This document shows, one piece after another, positions 1-6,808 of a DNA stretch of 64,000 nucleotides. The translations under genes and the position numbers were made by a program. The DNA comes from Treponema sp. (GTDB taxonomy: Bacteria; Spirochaetota; Spirochaetia; Treponematales; Treponemataceae). The notes beneath the pieces were generated by a model, which worked only from the letters and a program-made list of their open reading frames with translations, made no database searches and was not told where the DNA came from. Location of the stretch: contig JAFOCI010000053.1 of assembly GCA_017381365.1 (NCBI GenBank), forward strand, positions 1 through 64,000, written 5' to 3'. Each line of letters opens with the position of its first letter. Positions within the stretch are counted from its first letter, which is position 1.

Positions 1-82
1 GAAGGATCTTACTCGGGAATCAATTCCAAAAGACTACGAAGGAACAAAATGCCATCGACTCTGGAAAATACAGCTGTTTTAG
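1..82 (+). CDS. C-terminal fragment of an unidentified protein
   Basis: The window opens inside a plus-strand gene. The frame starting at base 2 reads to a TAG at 80-82 and ends in a protein-like tail, ...ESIPKDYEGTKCHRLWKIQ. The frame from base 1 is also open, to a TAA at 109-111, so the reading frame is not certain. It is followed at once by an interspersed repeat that can act as a terminator, and it converges on rpmE. The product was not identified. Confidence 0.3.
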   Translation, partial: KDLTRESIPKDYEGTKCHRLWKIQLF

Positions 83-110
83 CTCAAGCCACTGAAAATA
101 ATAAGATATA

Positions 111-240
111 AAAAAGGGGCTGTCCAATAAGTTTGCATTACGGTGGTTGAGTTTATCGAAACCACCACATTTAGTGTGATGGTCATTTCGACAGGCTCAA
201 TGACCACTGCAATTTATACTTTTGGGACAGCCCCTTCTTT
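111..240. repeat. Interspersed terminal-inverted-repeat element, copy A
   Basis: About 120 bp bounded by GGGGCTGTCC (116-125) and GGACAGCCCC (225-234), flanked by an A-run and a T-run. It contains the shared internal words ACGGTGGTTGAG and ATCGAAACCACCAC. Three more full copies lie at 5722, 10794 and 33028. Copy A sits between two convergent genes, so the hairpin can terminate transcription from both sides. It is too small to encode a transposase, so it is a MITE- or REP-like element. Confidence 0.85.
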
Positions 241-255
241 TTATAGCTCAAAGAA

Positions 256-465
256 CTATTTTGTTTCTTTGATACCGTAGCGTTTGTTGAAGCGATCGAT
301 ACGACCTGCTGTATCAACAAGTTTCTGCTTACCAGTATAGAATGGATGGCAAGCAGAACAAATTTCAACGTTGATGTTTTCAACTGTTGAACGTGTTTCG
401 ATTACATTACCACAAACGCAAGTAATCTTTGTCATTTTGTATTCTGGATGAATACCTTTTTTCAT
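256..465 (-). CDS. rpmE: Large ribosomal subunit protein bL31
   Basis: A 69-aa protein of the normal bL31 length. It carries the zinc-type cysteine pattern CVC near residue 17 and CSAC near residue 37, with the conserved HPFYTGKQK stretch, so it should be the zinc-binding paralogue. It sits on the surface of the 50S subunit. A strong GGGAG ribosome-binding site lies 5 to 6 nt before the ATG. It is the last gene of the minus-strand block and follows rho by about 120 nt, an order seen in other bacteria. Repeat A lies directly downstream and is the likely terminator. Confidence 0.95.
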   Translation of the reverse strand: MKKGIHPEYKMTKITCVCGNVIETRSTVENINVEICSACHPFYTGKQKLVDTAGRIDRFNKRYGIKETK

Positions 466-585
466 TTTTGACTCCCACTGTAGTTGCCCGGTTACGCGGA
501 TTTCTCAAAACGTCACCACAACTTACAATTTTGAAATATAAGTTCAATAATTATATTACATTACAAGATTTGTATCAAGTACAAA

Positions 586-2388
586 TCAATCCATTGCAGC
601 AGTTCCTGCATTCATGCTGGCAAGGAACGCATCGTTTGTCTTAGACTTCTTCATACGATCAAGAACAAGTTCAAGGATTTCTGTATCTTCCATTGGTCCA
701 AATACTTTGCGTAGAATCCAGAGTTTCTGAAGTTCGTCCTCAGAAAGCAACAACTCTTCTCGACGAGTACCAGAAGCTTTAATATTGATAGCAGGGAAAA
801 GACGACGTTCTGCAAGCTTACGGTCAAGCTTGATTTCAGAGTTGCCAGTTCCTTTGAATTCTTCAAAGATAACTTCATCCATACGGCTTCCTGTTTCAAC
901 AAGAGCAGTAGAAATAATTGTAAGAGAACCACCTTCTTCGATATTGCGGGCAGCACCAAAGAATCTCTTTGGCTTGTGAAGACAGTTAGAATCAACACCA
1001 CCAGAAAGCACTTTTCCAGAAGTAGGAACAGTAACGTTATAGGCACGAGCCAAACGTGTTACAGAATCAAGAAGAATTACAACATCCCGCTTATGCTCTA
1101 CAAGCCTCTTAGCCTTCTCAAGAACCATTTCTGCAACCTGAACGTGACGTGTAGCCTGTTCATCAAACGTAGAAGAAATTACCTCCCCCTTAATTGCACG
1201 TTCCATTTCTGTAACTTCTTCAGGGCGTTCATCAATCAAAAGCACAATAAGATATACTTCCGGATGATTTGTTGTGATTGAATTAGCAATTTTCTGCATC
1301 AAAGTTGTCTTACCAGCTTTTGGAGGAGCAACAATCAAAAGACGCTGACCTTTTCCAATAGGACTGAATAAATCTACGATTCGTGAAGAAACTTCCGTTG
1401 AAATAGTTTCAAGACGAAGTTTTTCCTTAGGATATAAAGGTGTTAGATTTTCAAAAGGAATACGTGTCTGAGCAACACGAGGTTCATCAAAGTTTACAGT
1501 TTCTATGCGAAGCAAAGCAAAGAAACGTTCGCCTTCTTTTGGAGAGCGAGTCTGTCCGTAAACTGTATCACCAGTTTTAAGATTAAAAAGTCGAATCTGG
1601 CTTGGAGAAATATAAATATCATCTGGACCTGGAAGATAACTGTTCTGTGGAGAACGAAGAAACCCATAGCCATCCGGCAAAATTTCAAGAGCACCAGAAG
1701 CAAAAATAAGTCCGCCGTGTTCAGAATGAGCCTTGAGAATTACAAAAATAAGTTCCTGCTTCTTCATCGGAGCAAGATCATCCGGATTAAACCCATATTT
1801 TGCTGCAAGATCACGAAGTTCGTGCATACCCATTGCTGTAAGATCATTGATTAAAAGACGCGGCTTATTTGCGTTATCATCTGTTCCTTCTCCGCTTGGC
1901 TGCATTACAGAAGGATCAACAGCACCAGTAGGAACCGGCATATCTGAATGAAAACCGCCTCTTCTATTATTCATAGGCCGACGATTATTATTGTTGATAT
2001 TGCGATTATTCCAGCGGTTATTCTGGTGACCATTCTCACCATCATTCTGCTGTTCCTGATTTTGACTTTCCTCGTTATTAGTCTGAACTTTTACAGAAAC
2101 TTTTCTCTTTGCTCGAACAATACGAACTTTTTTAGGCTCGTCACTATCCGTGCCCTGAGAACTTTCCTCTGATTCTGTTGCTTCTTCAGCTTTTGTTTCA
2201 TTCTGTTCTGAACTTTCAGGCTGATAATTCTGTTCCTGAGTAGAAAAATCTTCGTTGTCTCCAGAAATAGATTCAGATGCTTCGTAAGACTCTGGCTGAG
2301 ATTCAAAATCTAATTGATTCTGAATGTTTTCTGTCTGTGCCTGTTCTTCTGCACCTTCTTCGGCTTTTCGCCGTCTGCTAAAGGCCAT
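586..2388 (-). CDS. rho: Transcription termination factor Rho, with a long disordered N-terminus
   Basis: A 600-aa hexameric RNA helicase/ATPase, against about 420 aa in E. coli. Residues 1 to about 175 are a low-complexity extension: an acidic Gln/Glu/Ser-rich part, a basic patch ([12 protein letters not shown]) and an Asn/Arg-rich patch ([15 protein letters not shown]). The Rho N-terminal helical domain starts near 180. The cold-shock-like RNA-binding fold follows at about 225-300 (DGYGFLR). The ATPase core has Walker A PPKAGKTT near 355 and Walker B VVILLDS near 437. The C-terminal part [21 protein letters not shown] is typical of Rho. All catalytic motifs look intact. The gene lies between a bactofilin gene and rpmE on the same strand. 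Confidence 0.97.
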   Translation of the reverse strand: MAFSRRRKAEEGAEEQAQTENIQNQLDFESQPESYEASESISGDNEDFSTQEQNYQPESSEQNETKAEEATESEESSQGTDSDEPKKVRIVRAKRKVSVKVQTNNEESQNQEQQNDGENGHQNNRWNNRNINNNNRRPMNNRRGGFHSDMPVPTGAVDPSVMQPSGEGTDDNANKPRLLINDLTAMGMHELRDLAAKYGFNPDDLAPMKKQELIFVILKAHSEHGGLIFASGALEILPDGYGFLRSPQNSYLPGPDDIYISPSQIRLFNLKTGDTVYGQTRSPKEGERFFALLRIETVNFDEPRVAQTRIPFENLTPLYPKEKLRLETISTEVSSRIVDLFSPIGKGQRLLIVAPPKAGKTTLMQKIANSITTNHPEVYLIVLLIDERPEEVTEMERAIKGEVISSTFDEQATRHVQVAEMVLEKAKRLVEHKRDVVILLDSVTRLARAYNVTVPTSGKVLSGGVDSNCLHKPKRFFGAARNIEEGGSLTIISTALVETGSRMDEVIFEEFKGTGNSEIKLDRKLAERRLFPAINIKASGTRREELLLSEDELQKLWILRKVFGPMEDTEILELVLDRMKKSKTNDAFLASMNAGTAAMD

Positions 2389-2513
2389 AAAAACTCCATA
2401 AATTATAATAGATTATATATTTAGAAAAGAAAATTTTTGAAAAATTATTAAAAAGTTGGATTTCTTAGTAATACAATTTTTATTGCAATATGTCAATCAA
2501 TTAATAAAAAGAT

Positions 2514-2966
2514 TTATTCAATGATATCCGTACGTAAAACAATAGCCTGCTTGTACTCAGCACTTGCAGAAGCAAAAAGATTTTCTTCTGGAATTTTATC
2601 CAGCATAGTAATCTGACCTTCAAATTCAACATTATTTTCAATTCTTAACCTGGCTGTTGTAATATCACCCGTCACAACACCGCCACTACAAATTTCAACT
2701 CTTTCCGCAGCTTCTAAATTACCTGTGACTGTTCCAGAAATAACAATTGAATTTGCAGAAATTTTTTCAACTGTACAAATTGAATCCTTTGCAATTTCAA
2801 GATTACCAGAAGCCTTAATTCGTCCATTATATTTTCCAGTTATAACAAGGTCATCACTAAATTCCAGAACTCCATCAAATTCTGTCTCTAATCCAAAAAC
2901 TGTCAAAGTTCTTTTTTCATCATCTTTAGTTGTTTTTACAATTTCTTTTGTTGCTTCATCTGACAT
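2514..2966 (-). CDS. Bactofilin family cytoskeletal protein (first of two)
   Basis: A 150-aa protein with the short beta-strand periodicity of bactofilins: DLVITGKYNGRIKASGNLEI, then SGTVTGNLEAAERVEI and GGVVTGDITTARLRI. The family forms non-polar filaments from a right-handed beta-helix and often scaffolds peptidoglycan or flagellar enzymes in spirochaetes and other curved or helical cells. The N-terminal ~20 residues are charged and flexible. The gene lies 24 nt downstream of lnt, so it is probably in the lnt operon. A second bactofilin gene is at 47004-47372. The family call is confident; the cellular role is inferred. Confidence 0.88.
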   Translation of the reverse strand: MSDEATKEIVKTTKDDEKRTLTVFGLETEFDGVLEFSDDLVITGKYNGRIKASGNLEIAKDSICTVEKISANSIVISGTVTGNLEAAERVEICSGGVVTGDITTARLRIENNVEFEGQITMLDKIPEENLFASASAEYKQAIVLRTDIIE

Positions 2967-2990
2967 AAGTTTATTCTATATTATTTTTTT

Positions 2991-4427
2991 TTACATGGCA
3001 AGTTTACTGATTTTTCCAATCAATATATTTTCTTCAAAGGGCTTTAATCTTGCTTCAATTCTACCATAGGAATTGATTATGCAAGTTTCTCCACTTACCG
3101 TACAACGAACGGAAGGTATATGATTTTCCACGCTTCTGAACACGCCCATTTTAAGATGCTGAATCTGACATTTTTTACTTTTTGACCACGCATCATTACT
3201 CAAAGAAAAGAAAGCAGAAGCACCTTTCTTTACAAAAGTTCTGTTCAGCCCAGTAAAATTATCTTCAAAGCAAATTGGAGCAGAAAATTTAAATCCATTT
3301 ACATCAAAAACCACAGAATCTTTTCCGGGTTCCCACAGATGCGTATCCCCCTTTAATAGAAGTTCATAAATCCAGGGAAATGTATTTTTATACGGAAAAT
3401 ACTCTGTAAATGGAACCAAATGTTGTTTTTCATAATGATATGGTTTGGGCGGTAAAACATTTTTTTTAGGAATAAAAACAAAAGCACTGTTATAATCCTT
3501 ATTGCCAGCGGAATTAAAATTCCCAATAAGAAAAACCTGTTTTTTTGAATCTATATAATTCAGAATTGAGTTTACCAATTCCCTGCGCCTTTCATCATTT
3601 CCTTCATAATGCTTAAGTATTGACGGTACAACAGCTGTTTCAGGCCATACAACAAAATCAACTGAATCACATTCGTTCAAAGCTTTGTCTGTCAGAATCA
3701 TCAACCGGTTTACTGTTTTTTTATAATTATTGAATCCTGATTTCCATGGATCGGAATTATTCTGAATGGCAGCCACAGTAAGTTTTTCGCTTTTATTTTC
3801 AATTTTTTTGCAATATTCAATTTTAATAAATCCATAAACATAATAAACAATTATCAATGCAAAGAATATGATAATCCACCACTTATTTTTTTGAATTTTA
3901 TTTCGCCACTCTTTTCCAAAGCATTCCGCTGATAATGCAGAACAAAAGATTAAAATAAAAGAAACTGAATAAACTGAAAGAATATCCGAAATCTGAATTA
4001 AATATAAATTCTGATACTGTGTATAACCACAAACACCATAACTAAATCCAATAAATCCAGAAGCTTTTATAATTTCAAAGCATAAAATTAGTACAATTTC
4101 AAGAATTAATTGAATTTTACTAAAATAGCATCTGATGATTTTTAAAAGAACAAACAAAATTGACCAATAAAAAAAATATAAGACAGAAACACCTGCCATT
4201 GCTGTTTTTGAAAATGTATAAAGCCAGGTTGCATAAAAAAAATAAGAAAAAATACCGTATAAACCGCCTGCTATCCAGACAAATCTTAATCGAAATTCAT
4301 CAATTATAAGAAAAACAGGTAAGAACAAAAACCAGCCCGTAAAACAATTCGAAAGTCCAAAAAATAAACAAGCTGTAACAAAAAGAAAAGCAATATATAA
4401 ATTTCGACTTTTAATAAAATTAAGCAA
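2991..4427 (-). CDS. lnt: Apolipoprotein N-acyltransferase
   Basis: A 478-aa membrane protein that adds the third acyl chain to lipoproteins in the inner membrane. The N-terminal half has several hydrophobic segments (residues ~8-200). The C-terminal half is a periplasmic nitrilase-fold domain with the expected Glu-Lys-Cys triad in VVWPETA, HYEKQHLVPF and PICFEDNF. The start appears to be a TTG only 2 nt after the HU stop codon, which suggests translational coupling. The several lipobox proteins elsewhere in the window fit with a need for this enzyme. Confidence 0.93.
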   Translation of the reverse strand: MLNFIKSRNLYIAFLFVTACLFFGLSNCFTGWFLFLPVFLIIDEFRLRFVWIAGGLYGIFSYFFYATWLYTFSKTAMAGVSVLYFFYWSILFVLLKIIRCYFSKIQLILEIVLILCFEIIKASGFIGFSYGVCGYTQYQNLYLIQISDILSVYSVSFILIFCSALSAECFGKEWRNKIQKNKWWIIIFFALIIVYYVYGFIKIEYCKKIENKSEKLTVAAIQNNSDPWKSGFNNYKKTVNRLMILTDKALNECDSVDFVVWPETAVVPSILKHYEGNDERRRELVNSILNYIDSKKQVFLIGNFNSAGNKDYNSAFVFIPKKNVLPPKPYHYEKQHLVPFTEYFPYKNTFPWIYELLLKGDTHLWEPGKDSVVFDVNGFKFSAPICFEDNFTGLNRTFVKKGASAFFSLSNDAWSKSKKCQIQHLKMGVFRSVENHIPSVRCTVSGETCIINSYGRIEARLKPFEENILIGKISKLAM

Positions 4428-4429
4428 GC

Positions 4430-4747
4430 TTATTCAGATCCTTCACTTTTATCTAAATTCCACAACGCTTTCTTCAAGTCTTGTCCAGCTCTAAAAGCAG
4501 CTACATAATGAGGAGCCACAGAAAGAATTTCACCAGTCTTTGGATTATGAGCTTTTTCCCGACCTTTACGTAAACGAGGCTCAAATGTTCCAAAACCACG
4601 CAGCTCAATAGTTGATCCATTTTCTAAAGATTTTTTTATTTCTTTCAGCAACTTTTCAACAATGTCCTGAACAAGATATTTTTCACAATTAGATTTAAAA
4701 TATATAGCATCTACCAAATCATTTTTTGTTACTTTACCAGAAGCCAT
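4430..4747 (-). CDS. HU/IHF family DNA-binding protein
   Basis: A 105-aa nucleoid protein, slightly longer than the usual 90-100 aa. It has the family signature GFGTFEPRLRKGREKAHNPK, ending in the DNA-binding beta-arm, and the later PHYVAAFRAGQDLKKAL helix. A GGAGG ribosome-binding site lies 6 to 7 nt before the ATG. The gene is the first of a co-directional run with lnt and bactofilin. A roughly 68-bp sequence element upstream (4803-4870) resembles one upstream of the alarmone synthetase gene. HU versus IHF-like cannot be settled from the sequence alone. Confidence 0.93.
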   Translation of the reverse strand: MASGKVTKNDLVDAIYFKSNCEKYLVQDIVEKLLKEIKKSLENGSTIELRGFGTFEPRLRKGREKAHNPKTGEILSVAPHYVAAFRAGQDLKKALWNLDKSEGSE

Positions 4748-4802
4748 CTAAAACCTCCAATGAATGATACTCCCGACAGAAGCATGGGAATATTCTTAGT
4801 TC

Positions 4803-4870
4803 TCATAAGATATTGCAGTCGATTTTTTTTTGCCTTTATACGACCAGAAAGTCAGAATATTTACCCATCC
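4803..4870. repeat. Short upstream element, copy 1
   Basis: About 68 bp that aligns with 10972-11038 in the same orientation. Shared blocks are AGATATYGCAGTCG and TTATACGACC, followed by a looser AAAG..C.GA.TATT..ACCC..CC tail. It lies 56-123 bp upstream of the HU start codon on the minus strand. It could be a shared regulatory leader or a decayed repeat; its function is unknown. Confidence 0.55.
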
Positions 4871-5011
4871 CAACCAATAAAAAATCTTTGCCAGCAGCAA
4901 GGCAGGACGGTGAACACCTGAAATCAGGAATCGCAACGCAAGAACAAACTTCAGTGAAAAATATTACACAGATGTATTTTTTCACGCCCTTATTAAAACT
5001 CATTTAAAGTT

Positions 5012-5045
5012 AAAAAAATCCAGCTGAATTATCAACTGGATTTTT
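5012..5045 (-). terminator. Intrinsic terminator of rpsT
   Basis: AAAAATCCAG and CTGGATTTTT form a 10-bp stem with a 12-nt loop and a T-run on the minus strand, 20 nt beyond the rpsT stop codon. Confidence 0.85.
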
Positions 5046-5064
5046 AACCATAACTTAAATTAAG

Positions 5065-5349
5065 TTATTTAGCTGCATCAGCAGCAAATGAAACGTTATA
5101 AAGTTTCATCATTCTTGACTTCTTGCGAGAAACAGCGTTTCTAGTCAAAACACCCTTGCTGCGAGCTGAATCAAGTTCACTTACAAGTGTCTTAAGCTTA
5201 GCTTCTGCAAGAGCCTGATCTTTTGCATGAACAGCTTCTACAAACTGTTTTGCATATGTCTTACAAGTGCTTTTAATAGCCTTGTTATGAAGTCTTCTAA
5301 CTTCACTCTGTGCATAACGCTTTTCTGCAGATGTTTTCTTAGTAGCCAA
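5065..5349 (-). CDS. rpsT: Small ribosomal subunit protein bS20
   Basis: A 94-aa 16S rRNA-binding ribosomal protein. It is Lys/Arg/Ala-rich and begins (M)ATKKTSAEKRYAQSEVRRLH, the normal bS20 opening; the end ...NAVSRKKSRMMKLY also fits. No ATG fits this position. The codon is TTG at 5347-5349, with GGGGG just upstream. A more upstream ATG would add 16 unrelated residues and lies in the promoter leader, so I reject it. E. coli rpsT also starts with UUG, which is tied there to autoregulation by S20. A consensus promoter lies at 5382-5410. Confidence 0.93.
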   Translation of the reverse strand: MATKKTSAEKRYAQSEVRRLHNKAIKSTCKTYAKQFVEAVHAKDQALAEAKLKTLVSELDSARSKGVLTRNAVSRKKSRMMKLYNVSFAADAAK

Positions 5350-5381
5350 AGGGGACCCCCAAAAAAAAGTTAACTTACAAT

Positions 5382-5410
5382 ATATTAATGAAGCCATTAT
5401 TTTTTGTCAA
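5382..5410 (-). promoter_or_regulatory. Sigma70-type promoter of rpsT
   Basis: On the minus strand TTGACA (5405-5410), a 17-nt spacer, then TAATAT (5382-5387). This predicts a leader of about 27 nt before the TTG start. Confidence 0.8.
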
Positions 5411-5461
5411 TTACAAGAATAATTATCATTCTTTGTTTTTAATTTTTATCCCATTCAATAA

Positions 5462-5490
5462 TTGACTAAGGATTTTATAATCGTTATATT
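5462..5490 (+). promoter_or_regulatory. Sigma70-type promoter of the zinc-ribbon gene
   Basis: TTGACT (5462-5467), a 17-nt spacer, TATATT (5485-5490). It is divergent from the rpsT promoter and about 40 nt ahead of the ATG at 5531. Confidence 0.8.
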
Positions 5491-5530
5491 ATTTAGGTAA
5501 TACGTATTATTTTTTTTATGGAGGAACACC

Positions 5531-5704
5531 ATGGCCGGAGCAAGTAAAAACTCTCGTACTACTGTTGCAACACAGAAATTCGCATGTCCAGATTGTGGCG
5601 GTGAAATAGTTATGAAAACATTGTATGAAGCAGGAAAGCTCAAGAACGTTGCTGAATGCTCAAAATGCAAACGCACAGAAAGACGTCCAAAGGATTTTAA
5701 ATAA
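5531..5704 (+). CDS. Small zinc-ribbon protein, 57 aa, function unknown
   Basis: A short basic protein (MAGASKNSRTTVATQKFACP...) with two Cys pairs, CPDCGG near residue 24 and CSKCKR near residue 45, spaced as in a zinc ribbon. Size, charge and location next to rpsT suggest a ribosome-associated or RNA-binding protein, perhaps L33-like, but it does not match a family I can name with certainty. It has a near-consensus promoter and a strong GGAGG site 6 nt before the ATG, so it is probably well expressed. Repeat B follows its stop codon and can serve as terminator. Confidence 0.85.
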   Translation: MAGASKNSRTTVATQKFACPDCGGEIVMKTLYEAGKLKNVAECSKCKRTERRPKDFK

Positions 5705-5721
5705 TCTTTGTCTTATTCAAT

Positions 5722-5850
5722 AAAAGGGGCTGTTCCAAAAGTAATAAGTGTAGCGCTCATTGAGTTCGTCGAAATGACTGCTACACTAAATGTGGTGGTT
5801 TCGATAAACTCAACCACCGTAATGCAAACTTATTGGACAGCCCCTTTTTT
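5722..5850. repeat. Interspersed terminal-inverted-repeat element, copy B
   Basis: Bounded by GGGGCTGTTCC (5726) and GGACAGCCCC (5835-5844). The interior matches copy A read in reverse: GGTGGTTTCGATAAACTCAA, then CACCGTAATGCAAACTTATT. It lies between convergent genes (the zinc-ribbon gene and plsC) and ends in a T-run, so it is probably used as a bidirectional terminator. Confidence 0.85.
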
Positions 5851-5923
5851 ATGCTCTTTTACAAAAAAAGACATTTGATATGGACGACCTTAAAAACAAC
5901 CATATCAAAGGTCATAACATCTT

Positions 5924-6706
5924 TTATCTTTGTGATGAAGGTAATTTTCGCCATTCATCAATCTGATTTTGAATAAGTTTTCTACTTTCATCAAGAATAA
6001 AAACTTCATCTTCCTTTGTTTTAGGTGTTTCATAAATTTTTAGAACTTTTACTCTATACGAACCATTTTTTAGTTTAGTCATTATCTTTTTAATATCACG
6101 AATTTCCCAGCCACCATCCAATGCACAGGCAACTATAGGTAAACCAGTTGATTCATTTAATTTTCTAAAACCGGCAGAATAAAATTTTCCAACATTTCCA
6201 TCTCTTGTTCTAGTTCCCTCTGGAAAAAGAATTGGAATTTGATTATTTTTTATTACACGATGACCAAAACTTTCAATAACTTTCATAGCCTGCATTGGAC
6301 TGCCACGTCTTGGAACCATACAGTGCTCCTGAACTCGTAACATTTCAGAAACTAATGGAATATGACGGCTTAAATTATCTTTTGCAACAAACCGAACTTC
6401 TTTTTCACGTAGAAAATTCATATAACATGGAATATCAAATAGACTCTGATGATTAGATATTAAAATAAACTGAGGAGGCAAATCTTTCTTTGACTCATCG
6501 TAGCCAAAAAAATGAAATTCCATATATTTATTTAATATTGCAAAAACTCTTGGAGCAAGAACCTTTACGATATATTGAGAAATTGATTTACTCCAAGTTC
6601 TACTAATGGGATATGCAATAATATTCAAAAAAGCAGCAGGAATAACAGCAGCAAAAAGACACGCAACAGCAATAATACTATTCAAAATATGACTCCAGCA
6701 AGACAT
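5924..6706 (-). CDS. plsC: 1-acyl-sn-glycerol-3-phosphate acyltransferase (PlsC family)
   Basis: A 260-aa membrane-associated acyltransferase that makes phosphatidic acid from lysophosphatidic acid. The catalytic HX4D motif is NHQSLFD (about residue 85). The substrate-binding motif is FPEGTRTRDG (about 165). An N-terminal hydrophobic stretch covers residues ~8-32. Length and motif spacing fit PlsC rather than a lipid A acyltransferase. It is about 100 nt downstream of the dinG-like gene on the same strand and may be co-transcribed. No clear Shine-Dalgarno sequence precedes the ATG. Confidence 0.88.
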   Translation of the reverse strand: MSCWSHILNSIIAVACLFAAVIPAAFLNIIAYPISRTWSKSISQYIVKVLAPRVFAILNKYMEFHFFGYDESKKDLPPQFILISNHQSLFDIPCYMNFLREKEVRFVAKDNLSRHIPLVSEMLRVQEHCMVPRRGSPMQAMKVIESFGHRVIKNNQIPILFPEGTRTRDGNVGKFYSAGFRKLNESTGLPIVACALDGGWEIRDIKKIMTKLKNGSYRVKVLKIYETPKTKEDEVFILDESRKLIQNQIDEWRKLPSSQR

Positions 6707-6808
6707 ATAAATATTTATAAGAACATTAAATTCTGTTTAAAATTATTTATATGCGGTTTCAAAATAATACCAATTTTATATTTAAAAAAAACAGGTGTCA
6801 ACAATTCT

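Larger units (their letters stand above)
4748..5064. other. Intergenic region between HU and rpsT
   Basis: A 317-base stretch without a convincing gene. It holds the HU ribosome-binding site and leader, a short repeat at 4803-4870 shared with 10972-11038, and the rpsT terminator at 5012-5045. A 64-aa plus-strand ORF inside it has no ribosome-binding site and no recognisable domain. The middle contains small palindromes such as CCTGAAATCAGG near 4917. Confidence 0.7.

Noticed and set aside
4813-5007. 64-aa plus-strand ORF between HU and rpsT
   Set aside because: No ribosome-binding site, no recognisable domain, and it overlaps the short repeat.
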